Shown here in pieces: positions 23,201 through 38,200 of a stretch of DNA of 64,000 nucleotides (positions within the stretch are counted from its first letter, which is position 1; each line of letters starts with the position of its first letter). Made by a program: the position numbers and the translations under genes. The notes beneath the pieces were generated by a model. It was not told the origin of the DNA and did no database searches. It saw only the letters and a program-made list of their open reading frames with translations. This DNA comes from Owenia fusiformis (Eukaryota; Annelida; Polychaeta; Sabellida; Oweniidae): assembly GCA_903813345.2 (NCBI GenBank), contig CAIIXF020000003.1, positions 19,608,931-19,672,930 of the forward strand, in the 5' to 3' direction.

Positions 23201-26200
23201 TGCAAGAAGCTGAAGCTTATGGAGTACCAGAGAGAGACAACGGTCTGGATTTGGAGCAAACTACTGAACAACTGAATGTTGCCTACAGAAAATTCACCAG
23301 GGCATGTGACCAACTGCTGCTGATTGATGACAAAGCCAAGATGGTGGAGTTACGCTACCAGCGAGCCAAACTACACAAGAGAGAGGCTCATCGGTACTCC
23401 CTGCGTCTACAACTATCAACACTCAGCAACATGAAGATGATGTTCTACCACTATGCAACTGAGATGGCTGCTGTAGTTGAGGACCTCAAGAGTAAAGTTG
23501 ACCAGATGAAGACACAAGATTCTGATGATGAGTCAGAGTATTCCTTCTTTGAAGCTGATGAATGGGATGAGATGTCAGAATGAAGCAACTGTATACAGTT
23601 CTTGGGACTTTCCCTTCAAGAGCTACATACTGAAGGGTCCTTTTCAGGACCATCCATTTCTTACAAAAGAGAAATTAAATTATGAATAATGTATGTATGA
23701 ATGGATTCATCTTGTGCAATGCATATGAGTAATGTTAGATTGTTGAATATATGATATTCTAATGTAGAAGTTCCATTCATGATTTTACAGATTTTCATCT
23801 TGTATGAAGGAGTTGTCAGATCTCTTCCAGATGATACTATTTCTCTGAAAAATATAAACTAGAAAACAGTAACTTGAAGGAGTAGCAAATCCCACAGAAC
23901 GAAACATGTTTTGATAAATACCGGATATCATGAAATTTCTTCTTGAACTAAGCTTCTTTGTATCAACATATCAAATTTTTACCAATGCTGTCCACTTGTA
24001 AGAAAAATGGTAGCCATTTTGGAATTCAACTGCGATCCTTTAAAATCTAATTGAGCAGGGTTCATATGTCCCAAGGCATCAGCATATGAAACTGTCTGAT
24101 GACAATGTTGGGTTGAAGTGAGCGTATTAAACTGTCTGATGTCAATGTTTTGTTAAGTGAGTGTATTAAATTGTCTGATGTCTAAGTTTGTAGTCAGATA
24201 ATAAAACAAACTGTGTTTGAACTTTTAAACTTTCTGATGACAATGTTTCTTTGAATAGAGTGTATTAAACTGTGTGATGTCTAAGTTTATCATCAGATTA
24301 TGAGTTTCATGTTTTAAACTGTCTGGTGCCAAGGTTTGTTTGAAGTGAGTGTATTAAACAGTGTGATGTCTAAGTTTATAATCAGATTATGTTTTAAACT
24401 GTCTGATGTCAAAGTTTGAAATCATTGTTTGAGGTTTGCTCTTGATGTTTTAAACTGTCTGATGTCAGTGTTTCTTTGAAGTGACATTAGTTTCCTCTAG
24501 AACAGTATAAATACTGTTTTGATTCTTGTTGAAGTCATTACTGATCTGACTTGCCTAGCAATCACATCACAACTCTAAACAACTCTAGACACAATGGATT
24601 CCTACTCTATGCAAGAAGCCGAAGCTTATGGAGTACCAGAAAGAGACAATAGTCTGGATTTGGAGCAAACTACTGAACAACTGGATGTTGCCTACAGAAA
24701 ATTCACCAGGGCATGTGACCAACTGCTGCTGATTGATGACAAAGCCAAGATGGTGGAGTTACGCTACCAGCGAGCCAAGCTACACCAGAGAGAGGCTCAT
24801 CGCTACTCCCTACGCCTACAGATATCAACACTCAGCAACATGAAGATGATGTTCTACCACTATGCAACTGAGATGGCTGCTATAGTTGAGAACCTCAAGA
24901 GTAAAGTTGACCAGATGAAGACTTAGGATTCTGATGATGAGTCTGAGTATTCCTTCTTTGAAAATGATGAAGATGATGAGATGTCAGAATGAAGCAGCTG
25001 TATACAGTTCTTGCGACTTTCCCTTCAAGAGCTACATACTGAAAGGTCCTTTTCAGGACCATCCATTTCTTACAAAAGAGAAATTAAATTATGAATGATG
25101 TATGTATGAATGGATTATCTTGTGCAATCCATATGAGTAATGTTAGATTGTTGAAAATCTGATATTCTAATATTGAAGTTCCATTCATGATTTCACAGAT
25201 TTTCATCTTGTGTGAAGGAGTTGTCAGATCTCTTCCAGATGAAACTATTTCCCTGAAAATTATCAACTAGAAAACAGTAACTTCACGGAGAAGCAAATCC
25301 CAAAGAATGAAACATGTTTTGATAAATACCGGCATTCATGAAATTTCTTCTTGAACAAAGCTTCCTTGTATCTACATATCAAATTTTAACCAAAACGGCC
25401 ACTGGTGTTTCAGTTATCAAAGATTTTTTTATTTTTTTTATTTTATAACATATTCTACATAGGAATTATCAAATGTATAGAGATTTTCTTGATAGTAGTC
25501 TTAAAACTTCAAGCTTAGAAAGTGAAATAATGTTATTCCTCAAAAACTACTGGAATTCCAGATAGATAGAGTTCTCAAAATTTTTACAGTCTTAACTCAA
25601 CCATTTTTGACAAGAATCATTTGCATCCCTTCATCTGGATCATTACTTGCAAATATGTCCCTATTTAGTCCAATTAACATTTAAATCAATCAAAAGTACT
25701 TGGCACAATTTGTTATATATGTTCACGTTCCTATTTCCGTATTATTCCGTTGATATTCATCATTATGTAGTCATGGACATCACAACATTACATATAATCC
25801 TCTCCGATCTTATCAATGAAGCGCATATACCTCCCTTCACATGTTGCCATACTGAAGTTTGTCAGCGCTGCAGCATCGCATGTCGTATCAGAATCTGTGT
25901 TTGTTTCTTTGGTATCTTTATCAATTTTGCACTCAGTTGATTTGTTGTCCATCTGTTTCTTAATATTTACATTGCAGCCTCTATGTTTTCTGTCCATATT
26001 GTCTGTTTTAGTTGCGACATGTTTCATCTTAAGTTCTGCTGCACAAGACTGGTGTCTCTTCACTTTATTATCCGTTTGTGTACTTGTGTTTACTTTGTTG
26101 ATTCTGTCCTGGGGAGTCTGTAATAATGAAGTAAATCCACTGTCTTCTGTATTTGGTGAATTCTCTGTATCAGTATTATTGTTTACAATTTGACTGTTAT

Positions 26201-29200
26201 CAGTATTGATAAACACATCATCACTATATGTATTTTGACCAGGTTTCACAGGTGTTGACTGTTCATGTAATCCTATTTGTTCATGGTTTGGAACACTTTT
26301 AACTCACTATTCTTTTACTGGCATTGAAAGCACTAATCCTATTTGTGTCTTCTATTAGCCTACTTGGTGATTTGCTTCTAGTTTCTGAACTTGGGTCACC
26401 AAGATGATGTACTACATATTGCAATGTGATAGATGTTCCATTGTTAGTTGCATTTATCTTATATCCTCCGAGGATGCACCCTTCTTCTTGTAGTTCACTG
26501 ATCAGATGCTCCACTATCTTAGGAATCATTGTATATCAATATATTTCTTATAATGTTCTTTATTTCAGTGATATTTACTATCTTTTACGAGCAAATTTTT
26601 TCCTGCTTTTCGGTTTACCACTTGAACTCTCAGTTATCAAAGATAATATTTCTTTTAAGAAAAATGGCAACCATTTTGGAATTCAGCTGCCATCTTTAAA
26701 AAATCTACTGAAACAGAGTTCATATGTCTCTAGGCAACAGCATCAAACTGTCAGATGTCAATGTTTTGTTAAAATGAGTGTATTGAACTGTCCGATGTCA
26801 ATGTTTTTTCGAAGTAATTGTATTAAACTGTCTGATTCCAATGTTTTATTGAAGTGAGCGTATTAAGCTATATGATGTCAATGTTTAGTTGGAGTGTATT
26901 AAACTGTCTGATGCCAATGTTTTGTTGAACTAAGTGTATTAAATTGTCTAACATCTAAGTTTATAGTCAGATTATAAAAAACTATGTTTTTCTGATGACA
27001 ATGTTTCTTTGAAAAGAGTGTATTAAATTGTGTGATGTCTAAGTTTATAATAAGATTATAAAAAATGTGTTTCATGTTTTAAACTGTCTGGTGTCAACGT
27101 TTGTTTGAAGTGAGTGGATTAAACAGTGTAATGTCTAAGTTTATAATCAGATTATGTTTTAAACTGTCTGATGTGAAAGTTTGAAATCATTGTTTGAGGT
27201 TTGCTCTTGATGTTTTAAACTGTCTGATGTCAGTGTTTCTTTGAAGTGACATTAGTTTCCTCTAGAATAGTATAAATACTGTTTTGATTCTTGATGAAGT
27301 CATTACTGATCTGACTTGCCTAGCAATCACATCACAACTCTTAACACTCAAACACAATGAATTCCTACTATATTCCAGTGTCCTCATAGTATGTGTCTTA
27401 TATCATTTTAAAGCTCATCCAAAGTTACATTGATTTGCCAAGTATCATGGTTTAACTCCCAAATGGGAAAAAGTTACAGTCATTTTAAAAGTTAGTGTTT
27501 TGTCAAATAAAGTTCAATTTTACACCACATTACTAGTCAATGAGTCCCCCCTTAGCCATGTTAACAGCAGCAATTATCTTCAGATATGACCTTAAAAGCC
27601 CTTCAAATAGGGGTGTTGAATTTTATATCCCTCTTAAAACCTATTAAGGCACTTTAGAAGAGTTTACTTAGAGTTTCTACCCTCACCGTTCTCTTTTTCT
27701 AACTCAATATCCATCCGACCCGAAATGAATTGCTGCTGTTAAGATGGCCCGGAAGGACACATTGACTAGTGATTTGGTGTAAAATTGAACTTAATTTTGA
27801 CCAAACACTAAATTTTGAAATGCCTGTAATTTCTTCACATTTGAGAGTTGAACCATGATACTTGGCAAATCAATGTAACTTTGGATAAGCTTTAAAATGA
27901 TATATCACACATACTATGACGACACTGGCATATGTCTGCCTAGGGGGGGCCCCATACTTTCGGGACACCCTGTATGCAAGAAGCTGAAGCTTATGGAGTA
28001 CCAGAGAGAGACAACTGTTTGGATTTGGAGCAAACTACTGAACAACTGGATGTTGCCTACAGAAAATTCACCAGAGCATGTGACCAACTGCTGCTGATTG
28101 ACGATAAGGCCAAAATGGTGGAATCACGCTACCAGCGAGCCAAGCTACACCAGAGAGAGGCTCATCGCTACTCCCTACGCCTACAGATATCAACACTCAG
28201 CAACATGAAGATGATGTTCTACCACTATGCAACTGAGATGGCTGCTGTAGTTGAGAACCTCAAGAGTAAAGTTGACCAGATGAAGGCTCAAGATTCTGAT
28301 GATGAGTCTGAGTATTCCTTCTTTGAAAATGACGAAGATAATGAGATGTCAGAATGAAGCAGCTGTATACAGTTCTTGAGACTCTCCCTTCAAGAGCTAC
28401 ATACTGAAAGGTCCTTTGCAGGACCATCCATTTCTTACAAAAGAGATATCTTATTATGAATGATGTATGTATGAATGGATTATCCTGTACAATGAATATG
28501 AGGAATGTTAGATTGTTGAAAATCTGATATTCTTATATAGAAGTTCCATTCATGATTTCACAGATTTTCATCTTGTGTGAAGTAGTTGTCAGACTCTTCC
28601 AGATGAAACTATTTCTCTGAAAAGTATCAACTAGAAAACAGCAACCTCACGGAGTAGCAAATCCCATAGAACGAAACATGTTTTGATAAATACCGGCTAT
28701 CATGAAATTTCTTCTTGAACAAAGCTTCTTTGTATCAACATATCAAATTTGAACCAAACCTGTCCACTGGTGTTTGAGTTACCTTAGGTAACACCTAAAT
28801 GTGTTTCATGTTTTTAACTGTCTGGTGTCAATGTTTATTTGAAGTGAGTGTATTAACTATTAAACAGTGTGATGTCTACGTTTATAATCAGATTATGTTT
28901 TAAACTGTCTGATGTCAAAGTTTGAAATCATTGTTTGAGGTTTGCTCTCGATGTTTTAAACTGTCTGATGTCAGTGTTTCTTTGAAGTGACATTAGTTTC
29001 CTCTAGAACAGTATAAATACTGTTTTGATTCTTGATGAAGTCATTACTGATCTGACTTGCCAAGCAATCACATCACAACTCTAAACACTCAAACACAATG
29101 AATTCCTACTCTATGCAAGAAGCTGAAGCTTATGGAGTACCAGAGAGAGACAACAGTCTAGATTTGGAGCAAACTACTGAACAACTGGATGTTGCCTTCA

Positions 29201-32200
29201 GAAAATTCACCAGGGCATGTGACCAACTGCTGCTGATTGACGATAAGGCCAAAATGGTGGAATTACGCTACCAGCGAGCCAAGCTACACCAGAGAGAGGC
29301 TCATCGCTACTCCCTACGCCTACAGATATCAACACTCAGCAACATGAAGATGATGTTCTACCACTATGCAACTGAGATGGCTGCTGTAGTTGAGGACCTC
29401 AAGAGTAAAGTTGACCAGATGAAGACACAAGATTCTGATGATGAGTCAGAGTATTCCTTCTTTGAAGCTGATGAAGAGGATGAGATGTCAGAATGAAGCA
29501 ACTGTATACAGTTCTTGGGACTTTCCCTTCAAGAGCTACATACTAAAGGGTCCTTTTCAGGACCATCCATTTCTTACAAAAGAGAAATTAAATTATGAAT
29601 AATGTATGTATGAATGGATTCATCTTGTGCAATGCATATGAGTAATGTTAGATTGTTGAATATATGATATTCTAATGTAGAAGTTCCATTCATGATTTTA
29701 CAGATTTTCATCTTGTATGAAGGAGTTGTCAGATCTCTTCCAGATGATACTATTTCTCTGAAAAATATAAACTAGAAAACAGTAACTTGAAGGAGTAGCA
29801 AATCCCACAGAACGAAACATGTTTTGATAAATACCGGATATCATGATATTTCTTCTTGAAATAAGCTTCTTTGTATCAACATATCAAATTTTTACCAATG
29901 CTGTCCACTTGTTAGAAAAATGGTAGCCATTTTGGAATTCAACTGTGATCCTTTAAAATCTAATTGAGCAGGGTTCATATGTCCCAAGGCATCAGCATAT
30001 GAAACTGTCTGATGACAATGTTGGGTTGAAGTGAGCGTATTAAACTGTCTGATGTCAATGTTTTGTTAAGTGAGTGTATTAAATTGTCTGATGTCTAAGT
30101 TTGTAGTCAGATTATAAAACAAACTGTGTTTGAACTTTTAAACTTTCTGATGACAATGTTTCTTTGAATAGAGTGTATTAAATTGTGTGATGTCTAAGTT
30201 TATCATCAGATTATGAGTTTCATGTTTTAAACTGTCTGGTGTCAAAGTTTGTTTGAAGTGAGTGTATTAAACAGTGTGATGTCTAATTTTATTATCAGAT
30301 TATGTTTTAAACTGTCTGATGTCAAAGTTTGAAATCATTGTTTGAGATTTGCTCTTGATGTTTTAAACTGTCTGATGTCAGTGTTTCTTTGAAGTGACAT
30401 TAGTTTCCTCTAGAACAGTATAAATACTGTTTTGATTCTTGTTGAAGTCATAACTGATCTGACTTGCCTAGCAATCACATCACAACTCTAAACACACAGA
30501 CACAATGGATTCCCACTCTATGCAAGAAGCTGAAGCTTATGGAGTACCAGAGAGAGACAACAGTCTGGATTTGGAGCAAACTACTGAACAACTGGATGTT
30601 GCCTACAGAAAATTCACCAGGGCATGTGACCAACTGCTGCTGATTGATGACAAAGCCAAGATGGTGGAGTTACGCTACCAGCGAGCAAAGCTACACCAGA
30701 GAGAGGCTCATCGCTACTCCCTACGCCTACAGATATCAACACTCAGCAACATGAAGATGATGTTCTACCACTATGCAACTGAGATGGCTGCTGTAGTTGA
30801 GGAACTCAAGAGTAAAGTTGACCAGATGAAGACACAAGATTCTGATGATGAGTCAGAGTATTCCTTCTTTGAAGCTGTTGAAGCGGATGAGATTTCAGAA
30901 TGAAGCAACTGTATACAGTTCTTGGGACTTTCCCTTCAAGAGCTACATACTGAGGGGTCCTTTTCAGGACCATCCATTTCTTACAAAAGAGAAATTAAAT
31001 TATGAATAATGTATGTATGAATGGATTCATCTTGTGCAATGCATATGAGTAATGTTAGATTGTTGAATATATGATATTCTAATGTAGAAGTTCCATTCAT
31101 GATTTTACAGATTTTCATCTTGTATGAAGGAGTTGTCAGATCTCTTCCAGATGATACTATTTCTCTGAAAAATATAAACTAGAAAACAGTAACTTGAAGG
31201 AGTAGCAAATCCCACCGAACGAAACATGTTTTGATAAATACCGGATATCATGAAATTTCTTCTTGAACTAAGCTTCTTTGTATCAACATATCAAATTTGA
31301 ACCAAACCTGTCTACTGAGTTAGTGTATTAAATTGTCTGATGTATAATTTTATAGTCAGATTATCCTGTACAATGCATATGAGGAATGTAAAAATGTTGA
31401 AAATATGATATTCTAATCTAAAAGTACCCTTCATGATTTCACAGATTTTCATCTTGAATGAAGGAGTTGTCAGATCTCTTCTCAATGAAACTATTTCTCT
31501 GAAAAATATCAACTAGAAAAACAGTAACTTCACGGAGTAGCAAATCCCAAAGAACAAAACAGGTTTTGACAAATACCAGCTATCATGAAATTTCTTCTTG
31601 AACAAAGCTCTTTTGTATCAATATATCAAATTTTTGCCAATGCTGTCCACTTGTAAGAAAAATGGTAGCCATTTTGGAATTCAACTGCGATCCTTTAAAA
31701 TCTAATTGAGCAGGGTTCATATGTCCCAAGGCATCAGCATATGAAACTGTCTGATGACAATGTTGGGTTGAAGTGAGCGTATTAAACTGTCTGATGTCAA
31801 TGTTTTGTTAAAGGGACAAAGTGCGTAAATGAAGTCTCACCTTTGATCTTCATAGTATTTCCAATGGATAAATAAGTACCTGATCTTTCATTTGACAACC
31901 AAAACAGCTCAAACAGACCATATCAGAGTTGACACTAGATCATGAAAAGAATATTTTGATCTATCAATTTATATATGTCAAGTTTTAAGCAATGCCATAG
32001 AAAGATGGCATTGTTGTTTGCATTAATTATCCATTCATTTTTGATAGGATTTTCAACCATACGCCATCTTTTAATCCAAGAGTTATTTAAAAGCATACAC
32101 TTTGTGAAAAGTGGTAATTCACTTCTTTTGATCTCTGAACTTAAAATGCTGTTTTTTATGCAAGTAATTTTTTTCTCGCTTCAGCATTGACCCAAATTAA

Positions 32201-35200
32201 AGTTTTTATCATATTTGATTGACTGTGTGAGTGACATGTCTCAAATAATATTTTGTCCTTTTTCCTTCAAAAATAAGCGCATTGCCTGTTTAAGTGAGTG
32301 TATTAAATTGTCTGATGTCTAAGTTTGTAGTCAGATTATAAAACAAACTGTGTTTGAACTTTTAAACTTTCTGATAACAATGTTTCTTTGAATAGAGTGT
32401 ATTAAACTGTGTGATGTCTAAGTTTATCATCAGATTATGAGTTTCATGTTTTAAACTGTCTGGTGTCAAAGTTTGTGTGAAGTGAGTGTATTAAACAGTG
32501 TGATGTCTAATTTTATTATCAGATTATGTTTTAAACTGTCTGATGTCAAAGTTTGAAATCATTGTTTGAGATTTGCTCTTGATGTTTTAAACTGTCTGAT
32601 CTCAGTGTTTCTTTGAAGTGACATTAGTTTCCTCTAGAACAGTATAAATACTGTTTTGATTCTTGTTGAAGTCATAACTGATCTGACTTGCCTAGCAATC
32701 ACATCACAACTCTAAACACTCAAACACAATGAATTCCTACTCTATGCAAGAAGCTGAAGCTTATGGAGTACCAGAGAGAGACAACAGTCTGGATTTGGAG
32801 CAAACTACTGAACAACTGGATGTTGCCTACAGAAAATTCACCAGGGCATGTGACCAACTGCTGCTGATTGATGACAAAGCCAAGATGGTGGAATTACGCT
32901 ACCTGCGAGCCAAGCTACACCAGAGAGAGGCTCATCGCTACTCCCTACGCCTACAGATATCAACACTCAGCAACATGAAGATGATGTTCTACCACTATGC
33001 AACTGAGATGGCTGCTGTAGTTGAGGACCTCAAGAGTAAAGTTGACCAGATGAAGACACAAGATTCTGATGATGAGTCAGAGTATTCCTTCTTTGAAGCT
33101 GATGAAGAGGATGAGATGTCAGAATGAAGCAGCTGTATACAGTTCTTGAAACTCTCCCTTCAAGAGCTACATACTGAAAGGTCCTTTTCAGGACCATCCA
33201 TTTCTTACAAAAGAGAAATTAAATTATGAATAATGTATGTATGAATGGATTCATCTTGTGCAATGCATATGAGTAATGTTAGATTGTTGAATATATGATA
33301 TTCTAATGTAGAAGTTCCATTCATGATTTTACAGATTTTCATCTTGTATGAAGGAGTTGTCAGATCTCTTCCAGATGATACTATTTCTCTGAAAAATATA
33401 AACTAGAAAACAGTAGCAAATCCCACAGAACGAAACATGTTTTGATAAATACCGGATATCATGAAATTTCTTCTTGAACTAAGCTTCTTTGTATCAACAT
33501 ATCAAATTTGAACCAAACCTGTCTACTGAGTTAGTGTATTAAATTGTCTGATGTATAATTTTATAGTCAGATTATCCTGTACAATGCATATGAGGAATGT
33601 AAAAATGTTGAAAATATGATATTCTAATCTAAAAGTTCCCTTCATGATTTCACAGATTTTCATCTTGAATGAAGGAGTTGTCAGATCTCTTCTCAATGAA
33701 ACTATTTCTCTGAAAAATATCAACTAGAAAAACAGTAACTTCACGGAGTAGCAAATCCCAAAGAACAAAACAGGTTTTGACAAATACCAGCTATCATGAA
33801 ATTTCTTCTTGAACAAAGCTCTTTTGTATCAATATATCAAATTTTTACCAATGCTGTCCACTTGTAAGAAAAATGGTAGCCATTTTGGAATTCAACTGCG
33901 ATCCTTTAAAATCTAATTGAGCAGGGTTCATATGTCCCAAGGCATCAGCGGATGAAACTGTCTGATGACAATGTTGGGTTGAAGTGAGCGTATTAAACTG
34001 TCTGATGTCAATGTTTTGTTAAGGGAGTGTATTAAATTGTCTGATGTCTAAGTTTGTAGTCAGATTATAAAACAAACTGTGTTTGAACTTTTAAACTTTC
34101 TGATGACAATGTTTCTTTGAATAGAGTGTATTAAACTGTGTGATGTCTAAGTTTATCATCAGATTATGAGTTTCATGTTTTAAACTGTCTGGTGTCAAAG
34201 TTTGTTTGAAGTGAGTGTATTAAACAGTGTGATGTCTAAGTTTATAATCAGATTATGTTTTAAACTGTCTGATGTCAAAGTTTGAAATCATTGTTTGAGA
34301 TTTGCTCTTGATGTTTTAAACTGTCTGATGTCCGTGTTTCTTTGAAGTGACATTAGTTTCCTCTAGAACAGTATAAATACTGTTTTGATTCTTGTTGAAG
34401 TCATTACTGATCTGACTTGCCTAGCAATCACATCACAACTCTAAACACACAGACACAATGGATTCCTACCCTATGCAAGAAGCTGAAGCTTATGGAGTAC
34501 CAGAGAGAGACAACGGTCTGGATTTGGAGCAAACTACTGAACAACTGAATGTTGCCTACAGAAAATTCACCAGGGCATGTGACCAACTGCTGCTGATTGA
34601 TGACAAAGCCAAGATGGTGGAGTTACGGTACCAGTGAGCCAAGCTACACCAGAGAGGCTCATCGCCACACTTACGCCTACAGATATCAACACTCAGCAAC
34701 ATGAAGATGATGTTCTACCACTATGCAACTGAGATGGCTGCTGTAGTTGAGGACCTCAAGAGTAAAGTTGACCAGATGAAGACACAAGATTCTGATGATG
34801 AGTCAGAGTATTCCTTCTTTGAAGCTGAAGAAGAGGATGAGATGTCAGAATGAAGCAACTGTATACAGTTCTTGGGACTTTCCCTTCAAGAGCTACATAC
34901 TGAGGGGTCCTTTTCAGGACCATCCATTTCTTACAAAAGAGAAATTAAATTATGAATAATGTATGTATGAATGGATTCATCTTGTGCAATGCATATGAGT
35001 AATGTTAGATTGTTGAATATATGATATTCTAATGTAGAAGTTCCATTCATGATTTTACAGATTTTCATCTTGTATGAAGGAGTTGTCAGATCTCTTCCAG
35101 ATGATACTATTTCTCTGAAAAATATAAACTAGAAAACAGTAAATTGAAGGAGTAGCAAATCCCACCGAACGAAACATGTTTTGATAAATACCGGATATCA

Positions 35201-38200
35201 TGAAATTTCTTCTTGAACTAAGCTTCTTTGTATCAACATATCAAATTTGAACCAAACCTGTCTACTGAGTTAGTGTATTAAATTGTCTGATGTATACTTT
35301 TATAGTCAGATTATCCTGTACAATGCATATGAGGAATGTAAAAATGTTGAAAATATGATATTCTAATCTAAAAGTTCCCTTCATGATCTCACAGATTTTC
35401 ATCTTGAATGAAGGAGTTGTCAGATCTCTTCTCAATGAAACTATTTCTCTGAAAAATATCAACTAGAAAAACAGTAACTTCACGGAGTAGCAAATCCCAA
35501 AGAACAAAACAGGTTTTGACAAATACCAGCTATCATGAAATTTCTTCTTGACCAAAGCTCTTTTGTATCAATATATCAAATTTTTGCCAATGCTGTCCAC
35601 TTGTAAGAAAAATGGTAGCCATTTTGGAATTCAACTGCGATCCTTTAAAATCTAATTGAGCAGGGTTCATATGTCCCAAGGCATCAGCATATGAAACTGT
35701 CTGATGACAATGTTGGGTTGAAGTGAGCGTATTAAACTGTCTGATGTCAATGTTTTGTTAAAGGGACAAAGTGCGTAAATGAAGTCTCACCTTTGATCTT
35801 CATAGTATTTCCAATGGATAAATAAGTACCTGATCTTTCATTTGACAACAAAAACAGCTCAAACAGACCATATCAGAGTTGACACTAGATCATGAAAAGA
35901 ATATTTTGATCTATCAATTTATATATGTCAAGTTTTAAGCAATGCCATAGAAAGATGGCATTGTTGTTTGCATTAATTATCCATTCATTTTTGATAGGAT
36001 TTTAAACCATACGCCATCTTTTAATCCAAGAGTTATTTAAAAGCATACACTTTGTGAAAAGTGGTAATTCACTTCTTTTGATCTCTGAACTTAAAATGCT
36101 GTTTTTTATGCAAGTAATTTTTTTCTCGCTTCAGCATTGACCCAAATTAAAGTTTTTATCATATTTGATTGACTGTGTGAGTGACATGTCTCAAATAATA
36201 TTTTGTCCTTTTTCCTTCAAAAATAAGCGCATTGCCTGTTTAAGTGAGTGTATTAAATTGTCTGATGTCTAAGTTTGTAGTCAGATTATAAAACAAACTG
36301 TGTTTGAACTTTTAAACTTTCTGATAACAATGTTTCTTTGAATAGAGTGTATTAAACTGTGTGATGTCTAAGTTTATCATCAGATTATGAGTTTCATGTT
36401 TTAAACTGTCTGGTGTCAAAGTTTGTTTGAAGTGAGTGTATTAAACAGTGTGATGTCTAAGTTTATAATCAGATTATGTTTTAAACTGTCTGATGTCAAA
36501 GTTTGAAATCATTGTTTGAGATTTGCTCTTGATGTTTTAAACTGTCTGATGTCAGTGTTTCTTTGAAGTGACATTAGTTTCCTCTAGAACAGTAGTATAA
36601 ATACTGTTTTGATTCTTGTTGAAGTCATAACTGATCTGACTTGCCTAGCAATCACATCACAACTCTAAACACTCAAACACAATGAATTCCTACTCTATGC
36701 AAGAAGCTGAAGCTTATGGAGTGCCAGAGAGAGACAACAGTCTGGATTTGGAGCAAACTACTGGACAACTGGATGTTGCCTACAGAAAATTCACCAGGGC
36801 ATGTGACCAACTGCTGCTGATTGACGATAAGGCCAAAATGGTGGAATTACGCTACCAGCGAGCCAAGCTACACCAGAGAGACGCTCATCGTTACTCCCTA
36901 CGCCTACAGATATCAACACTAAGCAACATGAAGATGATGTTCTACCACTATGCAACTGAGATGGCTGCTGTAGTTGAGGACCTCAAGAGTAAAGTTGACC
37001 AGATGAAGACACAAGATTCTGATGATGAGTCAGAGTATTCCTTCTTTGAAAATGATGAAGATAATGAAATGTCAGAATGAAGCAGCTGTATACAGTTCTT
37101 GAGACTCTCCCTTCAAGAGCTACATACTGAAAGGTCCTTTTCAGGACCATCCATTTCTTATGAAAGAGAAATCAAATTATGAATGATGTATGTATGAATG
37201 GATTATCTTGTGCAATCCATATGAGTAATGTTAGATTGTTGAAAATCTGATATTCTAATATTGAAGTTCCCTTCATGATTTCACAGATTTTCATCTTGTA
37301 TGAAGGAGTTGTCAGATCTCTTCCAGATGAAACTATTTCCCTGAAAATTATCAACGAGAAAACAGTAACTTCACGGAGTAGCAAATCCCAAAGAATGAAA
37401 CATGTTTTGATAAATACCGGCTATCATGAAATTTCTTCTTGAACAAAGCTTCTTTGTATCGACATATCAAATTTTAACCAAACCAGCCACTGGTGTTTCA
37501 GTTATCAAAGATAATATTTCTTTTAAGAAAAATGGCAGTCATTTTTGAATTCAGCTGCCATCTTTGAAAAATCTACTCAAACAGATTTCATATGTCTCAA
37601 GGCAACAGCATCAAACTGTCCGATGTCAATGTTTTGTTAAAATGAGTGTATTGAACTGTCAGATGTCAAAGTTTTGTCGAAGTAATTGTATTAAACTGTC
37701 CGATTCCAATGTTTTGTTCAAGTGAGTGTATTAAACTGTCTAATGTCAATGTTTTGTTGAAGTGAGTGTATTAAGGGGAGGCATCAAAAGTTCAATGTCT
37801 GATAGGAAAATAAATAAATCTAGTTTTGAGTTGGACCCCCCTCCCCCTCAAAACTAAATACAATGAAAGTTGATCGCGGACTTTTCACATGTTTTAGCAA
37901 CTCAATTTGGACTTTCATGGGCCAGTACTATAACTTATTTATGATTCTTAAAAGATGTGCCAACAACAATAGGCATAATATTCCATGTTGCATGCATCTT
38001 GGTGAAGAAAGCATCTGGTAAAGTCTTTATTTTTAAACCATTCCAAGGCATTTCGAGTCGAAATTGCGAAAAATTTAAATGTTGAAATTTGTCTGATAAC
38101 AAACTGAGATAACTTTGACCCCCTCCCCCCAAACTAGATTTATTTAGTTTTCTATCAGACATTGATCTTTTGATGCCTCCCCTAAACTGTCTAAGTTTAT

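Noticed and set aside
25816-26193. Plus-strand 125-codon frame
   Set aside because: Shadow of the retrocopy reading frame on the minus strand; low-complexity hydrophobic translation.
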